Positions 45,401 to 58,328 of a DNA stretch of 64,000 nt are shown here, piece after piece. The position numbers were made by a program, and so were the translations under genes. Below the pieces are notes generated by a model that was given only the letters and a program-made list of their open reading frames with translations, did no database searches and was not told the DNA's origin. The stretch lies in assembly GCA_013396635.1 (NCBI GenBank), contig WBMW01003952.1:201111-265110 (forward strand). Reading direction: 5' to 3'. Every line of letters begins with the position of its first letter. Within the stretch, counting starts at the first letter, position 1. The DNA is from Penelope pileata. Its lineage: Eukaryota > Chordata > Aves > Galliformes > Cracidae.

Positions 45401-47890
45401 GCTTTCAGTTGCACAAGGGATGGTTGCTCTGGACATCCATTTGAGGGCCTGCACATGTTTAATGGGGGCCTGTGAAGCTGAAGGTGGGTGGATGTTTGCC
45501 AGGCTCTTTGGGGAGTCTAAGCTCTGCTCTTCTGGTTCAGTGTTCAAGATCTCCATTATGTATTTGTAAAGGCTTGACCATGACTGGCACTCCTGGGTAG
45601 TTTTTCCCCACTGGGTGCATGACGTCCTCGCAGCAGCATGCCTGCAACAGGTTTTGAGCCACAAAACCACTTCACAGCAGTGCTTTGTGTTGCCCCAGGA
45701 CTGTGTTGGGTCTCTCCAGCCTGCCGGTGCAGCCCTTAGCTCCTGGAGGATGTCTGAGTTCAGCAGAGGAAGAGGTGCTCAAAGGCACAACTGCTGGAAA
45801 TGCAGCAGAACCTTTTTTATTCCATTCTGGCCTGTTTCTCTTTGCTGCTTTTTGTTTCTAGTTGTTCCTATGCGTTGGCACTAAAATAAGAACTTTTAAT
45901 TGTCATCTGCTCATTAGCTAATTATGAGCACCTCCTTGGATGCAGATCATGGACAAGTGCATATTAGCTATTCCAGGTTGCACTGTCTGCAAATACTTTA
46001 CTGGAGGCAACAAAAACTTCCATGAAATTATCTGAAAGTGCTTTTTGGATCCTAGTAGTTCTAGCTAGAGTTCAAGGAGATGTTTTCTTACCCTCCCCTC
46101 TGACCAGGTGTTTGTTGCTTCTGAGTCTGCCTCTTCAGACTTTCAGTGCCTCCTGTACTGAGTCTATTTTTGAGCCAGGTTTGTGTAATACAAAGGCTTC
46201 CAACTGCGTGAAGGTCTGGTGAAAATTTGGGTGTAAGATCCAAGTTCTGCTTTTGTAGTTTCAGAACTTTGAAGTAAACTTTCCTGCTTTGGGAGCATTT
46301 GTCTCCTGCTTTCATCTGACGACAGTTCCTGTTCACTGTCAGCTATGTAGTCAGCCACCACTCAAGGCTGTGTTGGTCCAGCAGAGGGTATTAACACTCA
46401 TATGTTACTAGTAAAATTATTAAAATGTGAAGAAATCTATTCTGCAAAGTACACAGACGTAAGTTCGTAAGTTGATGCTGAGTACTGTGCTCAGAAGCCG
46501 TGCTGGCTGTGGACAGGACAGTCATTTAGTGTTATTTTCCTCTCCTGCATGTTCTTTTATGGTGGCAAGTTCCCTGGAGCACCAGTTTCTTGTGTCCAGC
46601 AGTGTGTGCTTACAGTGCTTCTAGACCCTCCCAGGACACAAATTCACAGCAGCTGTGCATGTGTGATGGACTGCCCCTGGAGATAGGCTGATGGTATCGA
46701 TGATAGTAACCTCAGTCTTATGAGACTTCATCCCAAGAAGGCTTCCCGTCATTGAAATATATTCTTGACAGGAAAACTATTTAGTTCAGCACCTTGCCTG
46801 GGTGTTGTGAGCAAGGATATTAAAATGGCTGTAAGCACTGAGCCAGTGCAGATCTTCTGGTCCTTTTGTCTTCCAGTTGGTGCCAATGTACCTGAAAAGA
46901 TGCTGCTGGTGCCCAAAAGCTATCAGCAGCATCTAGCTTCACTGAGCTGTGAGAAGCACCCTGAGCCCAAGGTAGGATGTCTCCCTTGGAACTGTCTCCG
47001 CAGCTGACCCGCTCCAGCTGACTCGGGAGTTACGGTTGGCCTACCAGGAATGCCAACAATTTTGCTTGCAGTGCTTATCGGCTCAAGATCTGGCATTAAG
47101 AGTACAAATGCAAACATCTTCAATGCAGACAAAGCCATTAGCTTTAAAGGTCAACACTGAAGCCTTCCATATACACTGCACAGAGTCTATTTGTGTTAGA
47201 GAGTCCTTGTAAAATAGAGGGTGAAAAAACATGAGCATTAGCACAGGAGCAAATGGATTTGCTGGACTGTGTTCAGCAAAACAAAGATGAGACTTGCTGG
47301 AGCAGTGCCAAGCCACCCTGTGGCAGGGTGTCACGTGCTCTTGGGGTGCTCTTCCTCTGCCAGCCCTGTGTGTCCTTCCTGCTCACATTCAAGATGAGTG
47401 ATGACTTGCCTTGAGCCCTCCTGGGTTCTGGGCTGCCCAGGGTCAGCGTGGTTTGTGTGCAGCAGTTTGGGCATGTGTCTGTGTCCATGGGCTGGCTTGG
47501 CTATGGCAAGTGCTCTTACTTTAGAGGAGGCCCCTTTGGTCTTGCTCAGGGTACTTAGGGGTTGCTGAGCATGGATAAAGCTGTGATTTGGTGAGAGCTC
47601 TAAGTGACCAGGCCCTCCTGGGTCACCTTATGGGAAGATGGGGATGAGTTCCTTGGGCCGGTCCCAGCTGCCATGCTCTCCTTTCTGTGCACAGCCACAA
47701 GTTGAGCTGTTCCATACGAGAACTGGCTTTCTGTAGAAACAAAACTTAGACTTGCAGTCTGTGTGGAGTCATCTGTCTTTGTACTTGACCCTCCGTGAAC
47801 AATAAAGCCAGTTTCAGCAGATTTTTACAGAGGTGCAGTTGTCTCAAAGACGTGATGTCCTGACAGGTAGGTATGGCAAAGTCAGTCTGA

Positions 47891-47932
47891 TTTTTTATTT
47901 TTTATTTTTTTTATTTTTTATTTTTATTTTTT
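47891..47932. repeat. T-rich (T5-8 A)n tract
   Basis: Forty-two bases contain only T and single A spaced every 6 to 9 bases. The opposite strand reads as an interrupted A tract. This may be a decayed poly(A)-type or simple repeat. Confidence 0.95.
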
Positions 47933-50900
47933 GGGTCCTGATACTTCAGATTAGCAGCCCTAAAGTCAGTTTTACCAAATTGGTAGAGCAGGGACCTCAT
48001 CATAATTGTGAAAGAAGATTTAAGTACTTTAGTCATGTTGGTACTTTCAAAATGTTATGTCCTGTTACTGTGTAATTTTGATAAACTTGGTCAGTCATTG
48101 GAAAACTGAATTGCTTATGGAAAAAGCATATCTGAACTTGAAAAAGGTCCTTTTTTTTTTTGCTTCAAGAAAGGCTGGAGGGGGAGAGGAAAGTCATGAA
48201 ATATTAACAAACTCTGCTTTTAATGATGATACAATTGCCCCTGCACAGCTCTGTACACTGCATCTTGAAAGCCTTGTGGTGCATTGGGAATAGCCGTGTT
48301 TTTTCTGACAGGGGGAGTCAAACAGGCCTGCTTCTCCTCTTGACATTGCCAATGCTCTTCAGAAATGGACACCATGGAATACTGGTTTGGGGTCTCCTTG
48401 TTGCAGATCAAATAACAGAGTTGGGAGCTTTGTCAGGGGATGTAGACTAGGGACCCAGGAGACCGTGATCGGGAGGACTACTGGAGTCTTCCAACATAGG
48501 TAGAGTCCTTTGTGCTGGGGTTGCTGCTCTAACGCATCTGCACCTGCGTGGCAAATGGTGAATTACTCTTGGGTTGTCCATGGACAGACTGTCCTGGATG
48601 CAAAACCTTTCTTACAGGTGGAGTTGCACTAGGGAGATTTTGGCCTGAAATCATTCAAAGTGTAGTGTTTTTGATAGATGTTTGTTCTAATTAGCATAAA
48701 AATGCCTTTGTGACAAGGCATTGAGTGGATCTATGAATAAATGAAAGTTATTGCTTTAAGCAAAGAGGAAAATAAGAGAAAAGCAAAGAGACACAACACT
48801 CATCATGCTTTTCAGCTGTCAGAAATGTTTTCTTCTGATTTGGGTGAAGGAAAGTTTGCAGCAGTGTTTATTCATGAGGCTCTGCCCATTCCTGTGTGAT
48901 TTTTTTTATGTACACATCCTGTAAAAGGCCTAACAGAGAGCATGGCACATATTTTATTTGTTGGAGATCAAACCAAGCCATATTTGAAACACTACATGAA
49001 GATGAAGGTTTTTCAAATTGAAGAGCTGGATTAGGTGCGGGTCTTCATGTCACGTCATTTCTCTGGATGTTTTCATGTCAGCAGAAAAAACAAGAACAAG
49101 GCTTTCTGACCTTGAAAAGAAATGCCTGAGGGAAAGACTCCTTCATGAAATTTTTAATACTTTTCCTAGTGACTTTTTTTTTAAACTGCTGTAGCACGTT
49201 ACAGGTTTGAACTAATGAAAGTCACGCTCATATGGGGCAGTTCCAAAAATGAAAGACCTTGAGTAACTGAACGCTATTATTGCACTGTATGATGATGTTA
49301 TCAACATCACCTACATTTCTGACTTTCAAGAGTCTTAGTATCTTGTAGTTAGCTTGTCTGCTGGGTGAGAGACACACACTAGATTTAGTTCCAAAGCAAT
49401 CACAGAAAACATTATTACAAAAAATATGTAAAAGGGATAATTATATGCTGATTATTTTTTAATTTTCATTTGCCCCATCTGCTTCATTTCAGGTGGTGTT
49501 TGCTAGAAGCTGCTTTTAGCATGACTCTTCCTCCCATACACTGAGGAAAGAGGGCATCACTTCTAGATCCCTTCAAACACCATTTTGCTTACAGGTCTTT
49601 GGAAGACAAGGATGAGATTGTCGTTGTAGTGAAACCTTGGCTGCATTTTTTTACTTTTAGCAAGCCATCTCGACCATAATGCTGCTCCTCTCCTGGAGGA
49701 AATTCTTCCTCCCTCCCTCCCCAGCTAAACCTCTGGTCTGCATTTGGAAACAAGATATCCTGAATTTAGGACTGAAGTACTTCTATCTAGTGTGCATGAA
49801 CAAGAAGAATGGGTTAAATGATTTTACAAATGGCTCCTAAAGGCTACCTGTATCTATGCTAGAAAATTTAAGATTCTGTAGGACTGGTCCTGGGAGCATC
49901 TACTACAACACAATTATCTTGGTTAGTCTCTGCTCCCTCCAACACAGTGTCTCTATTCAGCGTACCCAGTAGGAATGGTTTCTGACCAGTATGAAATTTT
50001 GAGATGCGTCCTCTGGAGCTTCCTGGCTGGGTCATCCAGGGGAGCACTGGCTTTGACACCACTTCCCAACTTGCAGTTAGCATTTGGCAGGTGGAGATAA
50101 TTGAGCTTCAGCAGTGCCAGGAAGCAACATGTTTTCCATGTTTTCCAACATGACCATGATGTAACAAACTGAGGTCCAGGTGTGCCACCCATGTTGCTAT
50201 AACATCTCTGTTGTCAAGGCAGTTGTTCGGGACAGAGTGTGAGTCCCCACTGAAGTCAGTGATAAAATTTCCCCTTATTTCAGTGAAGACAGTTCTTTCT
50301 GGTTTGGGCAGTAGCGGGGGGAGGTTAGAGCTCATCCTCCAAATTCAGCAGGTTCACTCTGAATGGTAGTGGATTGGGACTAGGAAGATTCAGTCCTGAT
50401 TCTGCTACTGGACACTGAAATTAAGTTACAGTACTTATTTCTGTCTCAATTTTTCCAGCAAAAACATCTCTTGGTGTTGAGATTTAGCCACAATTACTAA
50501 TTACACTGTTTCCCCTACTCTTGCTAGGTTTTTGCCTCCCTTGCTTCATTTCTTTCAAGACTATTGCATTGTCTGTGTCTCTTTTTCAGTCTTACGTATT
50601 TCTCTGGCTGTTTTTGTCTTGAAGGTCTGCAGAACTCTTTACTAAAATTAATTTCTCTTCTCTGTATCCTTTTCCCTGCTGCTTCTCTGGTTACCAAAGC
50701 TTTTCATGATTTTCAGTGAGAACTTCAAATGCTGGAGGAATACATGTCTTGGCTGAAAGCTGCTGAGGCAAACACAGGCTTTTGTAGGAATGAATCTTAG
50801 AGCACAGGACTCTCAGGTCAGAAGTGACCCTGGCTCATCAATGCAGAAGCACGTACCAGTTGAGGGGAGCTATTTTGGTGGGCTGCTGTGTGACCCCTGG

Positions 50901-51260
50901 GTGCTTGTATTAGCAGAGGTGTTGGCTTGCGGAGTGCGGTGAACTGTCTCATCTAGTGCAGATACTTGGTTTCAGGGCTGTTTGGTTTAAGTTTGCTTCT
51001 GGATTAACCTGCAGTTCTACAGTGATAAGCGCAAACCACACAACCACAGATTTGCACTATGGAAGAACAAGACCTGAAGAGTTTTGGCTATTTAACATGC
51101 ATGCATGTGACAAGAGACAATAACACCAGCAACATCGCAGGTTTTGCAGTCATGAATGCCCTCTAGCCTTGGGAGAAGAGATGTTTAACCTAGTTTAGCA
51201 AGTGAAAGCAGGTGGAACATCAGCTTCGTGTAGGTGGCCTGTGCAGGGCTGGGCTCTCCA

Positions 51261-51331
51261 TGATCACAAAATCACAGAATGGTTGATGTTGTAAGGGACC
51301 TCTGGAGGTCTTCTGGTCCAAGCTCTTGATC
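51261..51331 (-). mobile_element. Short CR1 LINE 3' end, reverse orientation
   Basis: AAAATCACAGAATGGTTGAT, then AAGGGACCTCTGGAGGTCTTCTGGTCC in outline, is the reverse complement of the last 70 or so bases of a CR1 element. It is truncated shortly after. Confidence 0.85.
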
Positions 51332-54300
51332 TTGCCATATGTCACATCCTTCCACATGTTGTGGATCCTTCCATGAATAATTCTTTTGTGGTCTTGTACT
51401 GTATAACCTGACAAGCAGTGAGAGGGTGTTGTAGGATATCCGTAGGCTTTTGGTGTGCAGAGGGTTATCCCAAGGAGATGGGACTTAGCAGAAAGCTGCA
51501 CCTGGAGAAGCTGATGGAGCCCGGCTCAGGGTCTGCAGCCCATGGCCACCGAGCAGGTCCCTCCAGCCACACAGCCTCCTGTGTCTGCAGCAGAAGCCAG
51601 AGAGATTTCTCTTCTGTCATGGAGGAATGGAAAGACCATGCATTTTTCTTGGCAACTTATCATGTAGGAGCCAGTGAGTTATATATTGCCAAATGCCAGT
51701 GACAATCCTGTTTTCTTTGTGTGACTGCCCGGTGACGTGTCCCATCAAGGCCTGGCAGAGCTGAGAAGTTTTCCACCAATTGTACCCTGAAGATATTTGC
51801 AATTGGAACTGGAAAAGTGAAGTAAAACAATCAGTCAAGCCAAGTATGTAAAACAACACATTTTTTTTGTGGTTAGCAAGGTGGTTTTGTGATGTGAGTC
51901 CCTGGGCTCACACATCACAATGAGCTTTCTGTTCCATTTTATTTTCCTTTGCTGCGGCTTTCCTGCACCCTCTTATCGCAGTCTGGCATAAGCAATGTTC
52001 CAAACTGGGGTAGGTTGTCAATATTTAAGCAGAACTGGGACAAAACCTGAAGGCTGAGGCTAATGAGGAAGTGTGGTAAGAGGTGCCCGTTCCCCTTGGG
52101 CATCACCACCATGGATATGCCCCTGTGCCATGCTCTGATAGAAACCTTGCAGACATCTTCTTGGTCCTAGCTGATGGCACCAGGGTTTGTGTTTTCGTGT
52201 AAGTCCTCCCTGTGACCAGTAATTCAGAGGGGTCTGTCCATGAGCACAGGGTTTCTGTTGTTTTGTTGTCTTCAAACTGTCTTAGTTTCTGTTAGAAACC
52301 AAGACCCAAACAAAAAATTCTCTTAAGATAAAATGGAAATTTCTAGGGAGAAAAAAAAGGCAAGAAAACTAATACTATTACATCTTTCTTCATTTTTCTA
52401 TAGTTTTCCCTGAAATAGCTCTGGCAAAAGTTTAATTTTGAAATGTGCAAGCTACTGTTTTGAGTAGAAAGTATAACCCAGCAATGACAGAAAATATCCA
52501 ATAATCCTGATTTAAAATAGACACAGAAAATGGTTGTGCCTGGATTATTTTAGACTATATTTTTCACACATTTTGCAGTGGCAGAAGAAAATGCAGTCTA
52601 TAATTCTATGAAGATTGCTTTCATCAGAAAATTTCTCCTTTATTTCACATTTACCCAGGAGAAATACAGCTTTTGTTTCCTTCATTAAATTAAAAGACTG
52701 GGCTAGAAATAAATAATATTGTCAAAAATGAAGAAAAATTCAATAGTTAAAGGACTTCTCTAGCAGAAAGAATGTTTTCTAGAACACAAAATAGTACCTC
52801 CTTTCTTCTTTATAAGGAAGGATAAATATTAGATGTTCTGATATAAAAAAATCCCTATATTTGCAAATGTATTTTCTTCACCAGATTGACTGTGCTAAGA
52901 ATTTGGTTATCTGTCTCAGCTGTATTCTCTCACTCCTTACCATTCTAGCCAAGATACTCAAGAACTTATGCTGCTAGTAGTAAAGTAGCCTTGGAGGTCC
53001 TGAGAATTATGATATTAAATTTTACAATATACTTTCACACTTTAAAATTCCACCTTCCATGGATGGAAGGTCAGCCTTTGATTTGTTCTACGGAGTAGGT
53101 CAATACTGTAGTTGCTTTAAAGGTAGAGAAACTTATCACTGAATAGTTATTGAATAGTATTTTGCTTTTCTGGATGCAAGTGCCCCAGTTTTACACATTT
53201 TGTGTAAGCAAGAAGAAAGTCCAACAAGCATCTACATATTCTGGGTACTTGGTAAGTGACTGTTTTTGAAGGAAGCAAAAATAATAATGAAAAGAGATAA
53301 TATTTTGCTCATTGAAGAAAGCAAGATTGGTAATATAAACAAAAACAAAAGTGGTTCTGGTTAAGAACATTTCTGTAAACAAATCAATATTTAATAAAGA
53401 TGAAAGAGAAATTGATGGAATTCATTACCTGTACATTATGAAATGCAGAAATTTATTGAGGGACAATGAAAACAGAAATTATGAGTTTATAAATAATGAG
53501 TTTAAGGAGTTGGCTGCCCTACTCAGGGAACACTTATGGATTAAAACCTGATTAAATAACATCCAAAAATATCTATTATCAGTCTGCAGCAAAATACCTA
53601 TTATCAGTCTGCAGCAGTGATTGGCAAAGATATGATTTTTTCTTGTCCCAGAGTTAGTCAAGATTTGTATCTATGAACTAGGAGATATTACTTTCTGCTG
53701 ATACCATTTGTCCATAATTAAAACATTGACTGATTGGTAATTAATGAAGACCGGTCATTGGCACAGCACAGTCAGCATGAGTTGCACAAAGTGTGTTCTT
53801 AGCTGGGAATGGGTTTTTCACGGAGTTTCTAGAAGAAAATTTCTGTATTCCTCATGGAAAAAAGCAACAAAAGAAATAAAGGCATCTGCTGTTTTAGAGC
53901 TATGTCATCATTAATTTTGTGTGAAACCAGCTTGCAGCAGGCTACCGTGCACCTTGTAGGCTCCAGATCCCCAAGCAGGCTGCAGAGAAACTTTGAAAAA
54001 GTGAAGAGCTGTGGGAATTTATTCCACTACCAAAAAGTCTGGCTTGGAACAGCTCCACCAAACTACGTACTTTTTGGAATATCTGTACATGAAGAGGACA
54101 GCTGGTCTTGTACTTAATTGTCTTTTGCTTAACCAGTCCCCATGTTTTGCTAAAGTTCACTTTTTCCACTGGATACTTGAGGGGCAGGTAACGTGCATGG
54201 GGGTCATGCAAGAGGTTCTTTAGAAATCTCTTATTTCCTCAGTTGCCCTTGGGCAATGAATCTCCCCCCCCATCCCCCAGACTAGTCCTGTGCTTTATTA

Positions 54301-55941
54301 GACCTCTGAAATGCTGCTGGTCTCATGGTGAAAGGCTTTGTGGGGTCAGCAGTGTTTTTGGGTTCCACCTGCACGGCAGCTGCTATCCCAGCCTTCCTCA
54401 CCAGGGTTTTATCTGATCCCCATGTGTGTTGGCCTTTGGCTCACTCGGAAGTTGCGGAGTGCCTCACAAAGTCTCACTTTTTCACTCAGCTGCTGTGGAC
54501 AAGTGCAAGTGCGTGTGCAGGCAGACTGAGAAGTAGTGTTTAACATTCTCCAGCCTTCAGTTTCACTTTACTGTAAAGCAAATCCCCAAATCATTTATTT
54601 CTGGGCTTCCGTCTTGCTTCCCAGAGTTTTGATTTAATCTTAAAATATTTTAACCATTTCCTTGGCAAATGACACTGAAATTGGACAGATGGTTTAAACT
54701 TAGCTCTCTTCCCTGGAGAAAAGCTGCTCAATTAAAACAACTGTAGCTTTCACACATTCGATTCATCCTTATCAGCCTGCCCCAATTAATTCTCTAAATG
54801 CAGCATTACATAATGTGGGATCCTCTCTCCCTCATTTACTTTTCCATCTTGTCACTATTTCCTGTGTGTTTGCTTACCTTCACGGTGTCATGAGGAGTCA
54901 AGACAAAGCCCCGTTGTTCTCCCCATTGTGGCATGAGAGAGCCACGTGAGGTTCCCAACTCATGTCTGGTAGAGCAAAGGGGAGGGACATAAGCCACCAC
55001 ACTCATGCTTTCACTCTGTGACGTTATTTTTCTCCACAGATGAATGGTCTTTGCAAATCCTTAACCCAGCAAAATTAAATTTCTATTGTGCTGATTTCTG
55101 CAGCACTAGGTAATCCCTTCCTGCTTCTAGTGCTGGAATTGCTTGGCTTACGTGGGACTTGCTGCTCGTGGAAGTGTGTTGCTGCATGTGTTGGAGGAGT
55201 GCAGTTTGTTTAGCTACAGAAAGGAAAAAAATCAGAGTTGGGCTCAACGAGACCAGAATAAATGGTCATGACAAATCTCGCTGGAGACTGGGAGATCTAA
55301 TACTGTTAGTCTCTCCCTTTGCTGTGCTGTCTGCATCGTTTTGCTCTTCCACAGTTTTAAGGACAATAATTTGGATGTAAAAGGTCTCAAAACCTATCAG
55401 TGAAAGCACAAAACTTGCAGACAATCCAAAATTCCCTGAAGCTGTGGAATATAATGGTATTTCACGGTTTGTTCCTGCATCATCTCTGCTGCAAAATGAG
55501 TGACACGGTGGTTATGGCAGACATTTCCTCCATTAAGGGATATTTGCAACGAGTCCAGAAAAGACGAAGTCACCATTACAGGGACATTGTTGTGGCTGCA
55601 GCAGATTAGGTCAGTTTGGGGAAGGTTTGTGTCACTGTTTTTGTAATGTTTTTCAGTGTAATTCAGGTATCAAGTGAGGGTGAAGTTCTGCCATGAGGAG
55701 CGCTGACCTAAGTCTAATGGCTGTGCTCCTGCAGAGGGGTGCAGAGCAGGTCCAGGAATAAACACACGCATCCTGGGCCTCTTGACTTGTTGCTGCCTCT
55801 TATTTTGATTGTATGTTGGGCTTGACACATCCCTGGGTGAGTCAGGCTCTGGGTTGCTGGTGGTGGTTTGGGCTGTGCTTCTGATGTTCCATGGCCATCT
55901 GAAAGCGTCAAGGTGGCTCTCCAGAGCACAGCCAAAGTGAA
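51332..55941. other. AT-rich DNA, no gene recognised
   Basis: The segment from about 52270 to 53760 is distinctly AT-rich with many A/T runs and includes the 25-bp duplication. No coding or repeat identity is recognised. Confidence 0.5.
53571..53616. repeat. 25-bp direct duplication
   Basis: CTATTATCAGTCTGCAGCA occurs at 53573 and again at 53598, exactly 25 bases apart. This is a short tandem duplication in AT-rich DNA. Confidence 0.95.
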
Positions 55942-56494
55942 CAGCTGCTCTTCTCTGTGCTGGTGTGGCCCCACCTCGAGCACTGGGTGCAGGTGTGGGC
56001 ACCACAACATAGGAAGGACATAAAGCTATCCAAAGGAGGGCTACAAAGATGGTGAAGGGTCTGTAGGACAGAATGTGTGAGGAGCAGCTGAGGTCCCTTG
56101 GTTTGCTCAGCCCAGAGCAGAGGTGGCTGAGGGGAGGCCTCATGGTGGCTGACAGCTTCCTCACAGGGGAGCGGAGGGGCAGCGCTGAGCTCTGCTTTCT
56201 GGGGACAGCGACAGGGCCTGAGGGAACGGCATGGAGCTGTGTCAGGGGAGGGTCAGGGGGTGTTAGGAAAAGGCTCTTCCCTAGAGGGCGGTGGGCATGG
56301 CACTGCTGCCCAGGGCAGCGGTCACAGCCCCATGCTGCTGCAGTTCAGGGAGCGTTTGGACACTGCTCTCAGACACAGGGTTTGGATTTTGGGTGTTCCT
56401 ATGTGGAGCCAGGGGTTGGACTTGGAGATACTTGTGGGTCATTTCTAACTTGAGATATTTATGATTCTATGATTCCATGACTCTCTGACTCATG
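55942..56494 (+). mobile_element. CR1 LINE 3' fragment, longest in the window (about 550 bp)
   Basis: It begins ACAGCTGCTCTTCTCTGTGC, in the end of the CR1 ORF2/3' region, and passes GTGTGAGGAGCAGCTGAGGT, GGTGTTAGGAAAAGGCTCTT and GGTGGGCATGGCACTGCTGC. It ends in ATTCTATG, ATTCCATG and ACTCTCTG units. It shares the GTGGGCATGGCACTGCTGCC block with the inverted copy at 8541. Confidence 0.93.
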
Positions 56495-58314
56495 CTTTGG
56501 ATGGACTCATTTCATCTATGTTCAGGATGTAACAAAAATGTTCACTCAGATCTGTTCTCTGGGGTCTGGCAGTGAGGAGAAACTGTTCCCTCTGGATGCC
56601 TGACCTAAATTTACCTGCTCTAAAAGGGAAGCCCAGGTAGGATAGACACCTCCCTGCAGGGGCTTTCTCCATCTACCAAAATCTCAGCCATGGCTGGGCC
56701 CTGCTGCAAACGTGGCCCAAGCAGGTGACCATGCAGCCAATGGAGACTGTCTTAAAACCGTGACTTCAGCCATGTTGGTTCAGCTCAAAGCGATACAGGT
56801 GAGGTGCCACGTCATTATCTGTTATTGCTCCAGGTGTGATCTATAAGGTAGTAAAACCTTATATATGAAGGACTCAGGAGGTGGTCCTGCTTTGAGCAGG
56901 TGGTTGGACTGGTTACCACTATGGAGTCTCTTTCAGCTTGAATTTTTCCATCATTCTGCAGGCAGAAAATATGAAATGCAGTTATCCCTTTAACGTTTGC
57001 ATTGACAAGGACAATCATCAGGAAATGCGAAACAAAATCCACTGAATTTTTCTTCTAAATAAGTGAACAGAATAAGACAGTCTGCTTTCCATTTTTTTTA
57101 AGGGCATTCCTATAGTATTGTTTTGTTTTATTTTTGTTTTCTGAGTAATTTCTTTGGCTGCCAAGCATACTGAACAATTGGCTGCGTGGAGAGGAGAAGA
57201 AAAAAATCAATTAAAAATCTGGAATTTTCTGTAATTTCCACTGTAGTTAAGATTTTGTTAGTTTCCTGAAGAATAACTTTTTTTCCTTCTCTGAAGCACT
57301 CTTTAATTTAATGTCGGTGGAGAGTATATTTGAGCACTGAGGCATGAAAGCCAAAGATGAATATTCTGTTTGAAACTGAAGTGATTTGTGTGGACCCACT
57401 GAAAAGCAGCAATTCGTATAGCTCTTTTACTCAATATCTATTTAAAAAAGAAAAACTTATCTATTCATCCTGGAAGCTAGAAACAGAAAAAATTTATTGA
57501 CAGTACAGGTTTTTTTTTTTTTACTGCTGTTTTATTTTCCAGTACTACATCCAAGGCAGCGATTTAATTTGGAAAGTAATGGTTGACTGCTTACCTGGGG
57601 AAATATTCCACTGCTTCATTCTCCAGGAATTCTTCTGGGTATTCAGGGAAATTTCAGGACCTCTTAATTCCTTCCTGTTATTTCCACAGTTATTTCTATG
57701 TATTACATACTAAATCATTAATATCCATAAATGGCATGCACTTGAAGGAAAACCATAGCAAAACTCCATGACCTAAAACATCCATAGACTTTTCCAGGAC
57801 TTCTGTGTATAGATGTTATTTGGAAAGATCTAGTCACCAATCCTCCCAAATCCAAGCATGCACGCAATACTTCTTTGTAATAAAAACTCTGATGCTATTA
57901 TGTCTAGGAAATATGCTGGCGGAATAAGTATCTTTGTCATTAAAAATGAGGAATCATAAAACTATAAACTGAAGTATTTATCATTCTTGTAGGTTCTTCT
58001 TACAATGTTGAACCAAAACACTCCCTTTTTGCGTCTCAGTCTCCCCTTCTATACAGAAATTATGTTCTGGCCAATGTATAGTATTGGGAAATTAATTTTG
58101 TTTGAATTCAACAAAAGCCCCGGAGTCCCCTGCGACAAAGTCTATTGAAGGTGTGAAGCATTCTTTCTGCTATGAGAATTACCAATTTACAAATATTTGT
58201 AAATAAATGAATGAAAATGCAAACTCACATAAGACCCTGATTGTTTCATTCTAAGCAGCCAACTCCAAACGCCCCTAATTTGTGGAAATTAATTATAAAA
58301 CACAACCATATGTC

Positions 58315-58328
58315 CCTGTAATTACAGG
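58315..58328. repeat. 14-bp perfect palindrome with TAATTA core
   Basis: CCTGTAATTACAGG is its own reverse complement. The centre is a homeodomain-type TAATTA. It sits in AT-rich DNA without a recognised repeat. Confidence 0.85.

Larger units (their letters stand above)
38139..51260. other. Long repeat-poor stretch, no gene recognised
   Basis: Over 13 kb I see only simple repeats (T20 at 42478, T/A tract at 47891, short T runs near 48149). One weak exon-like segment at 39729-39917 is discussed under findings. No HPCAL1, ODC1 or other expected neighbour coding exon was recognised. Confidence 0.5.
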
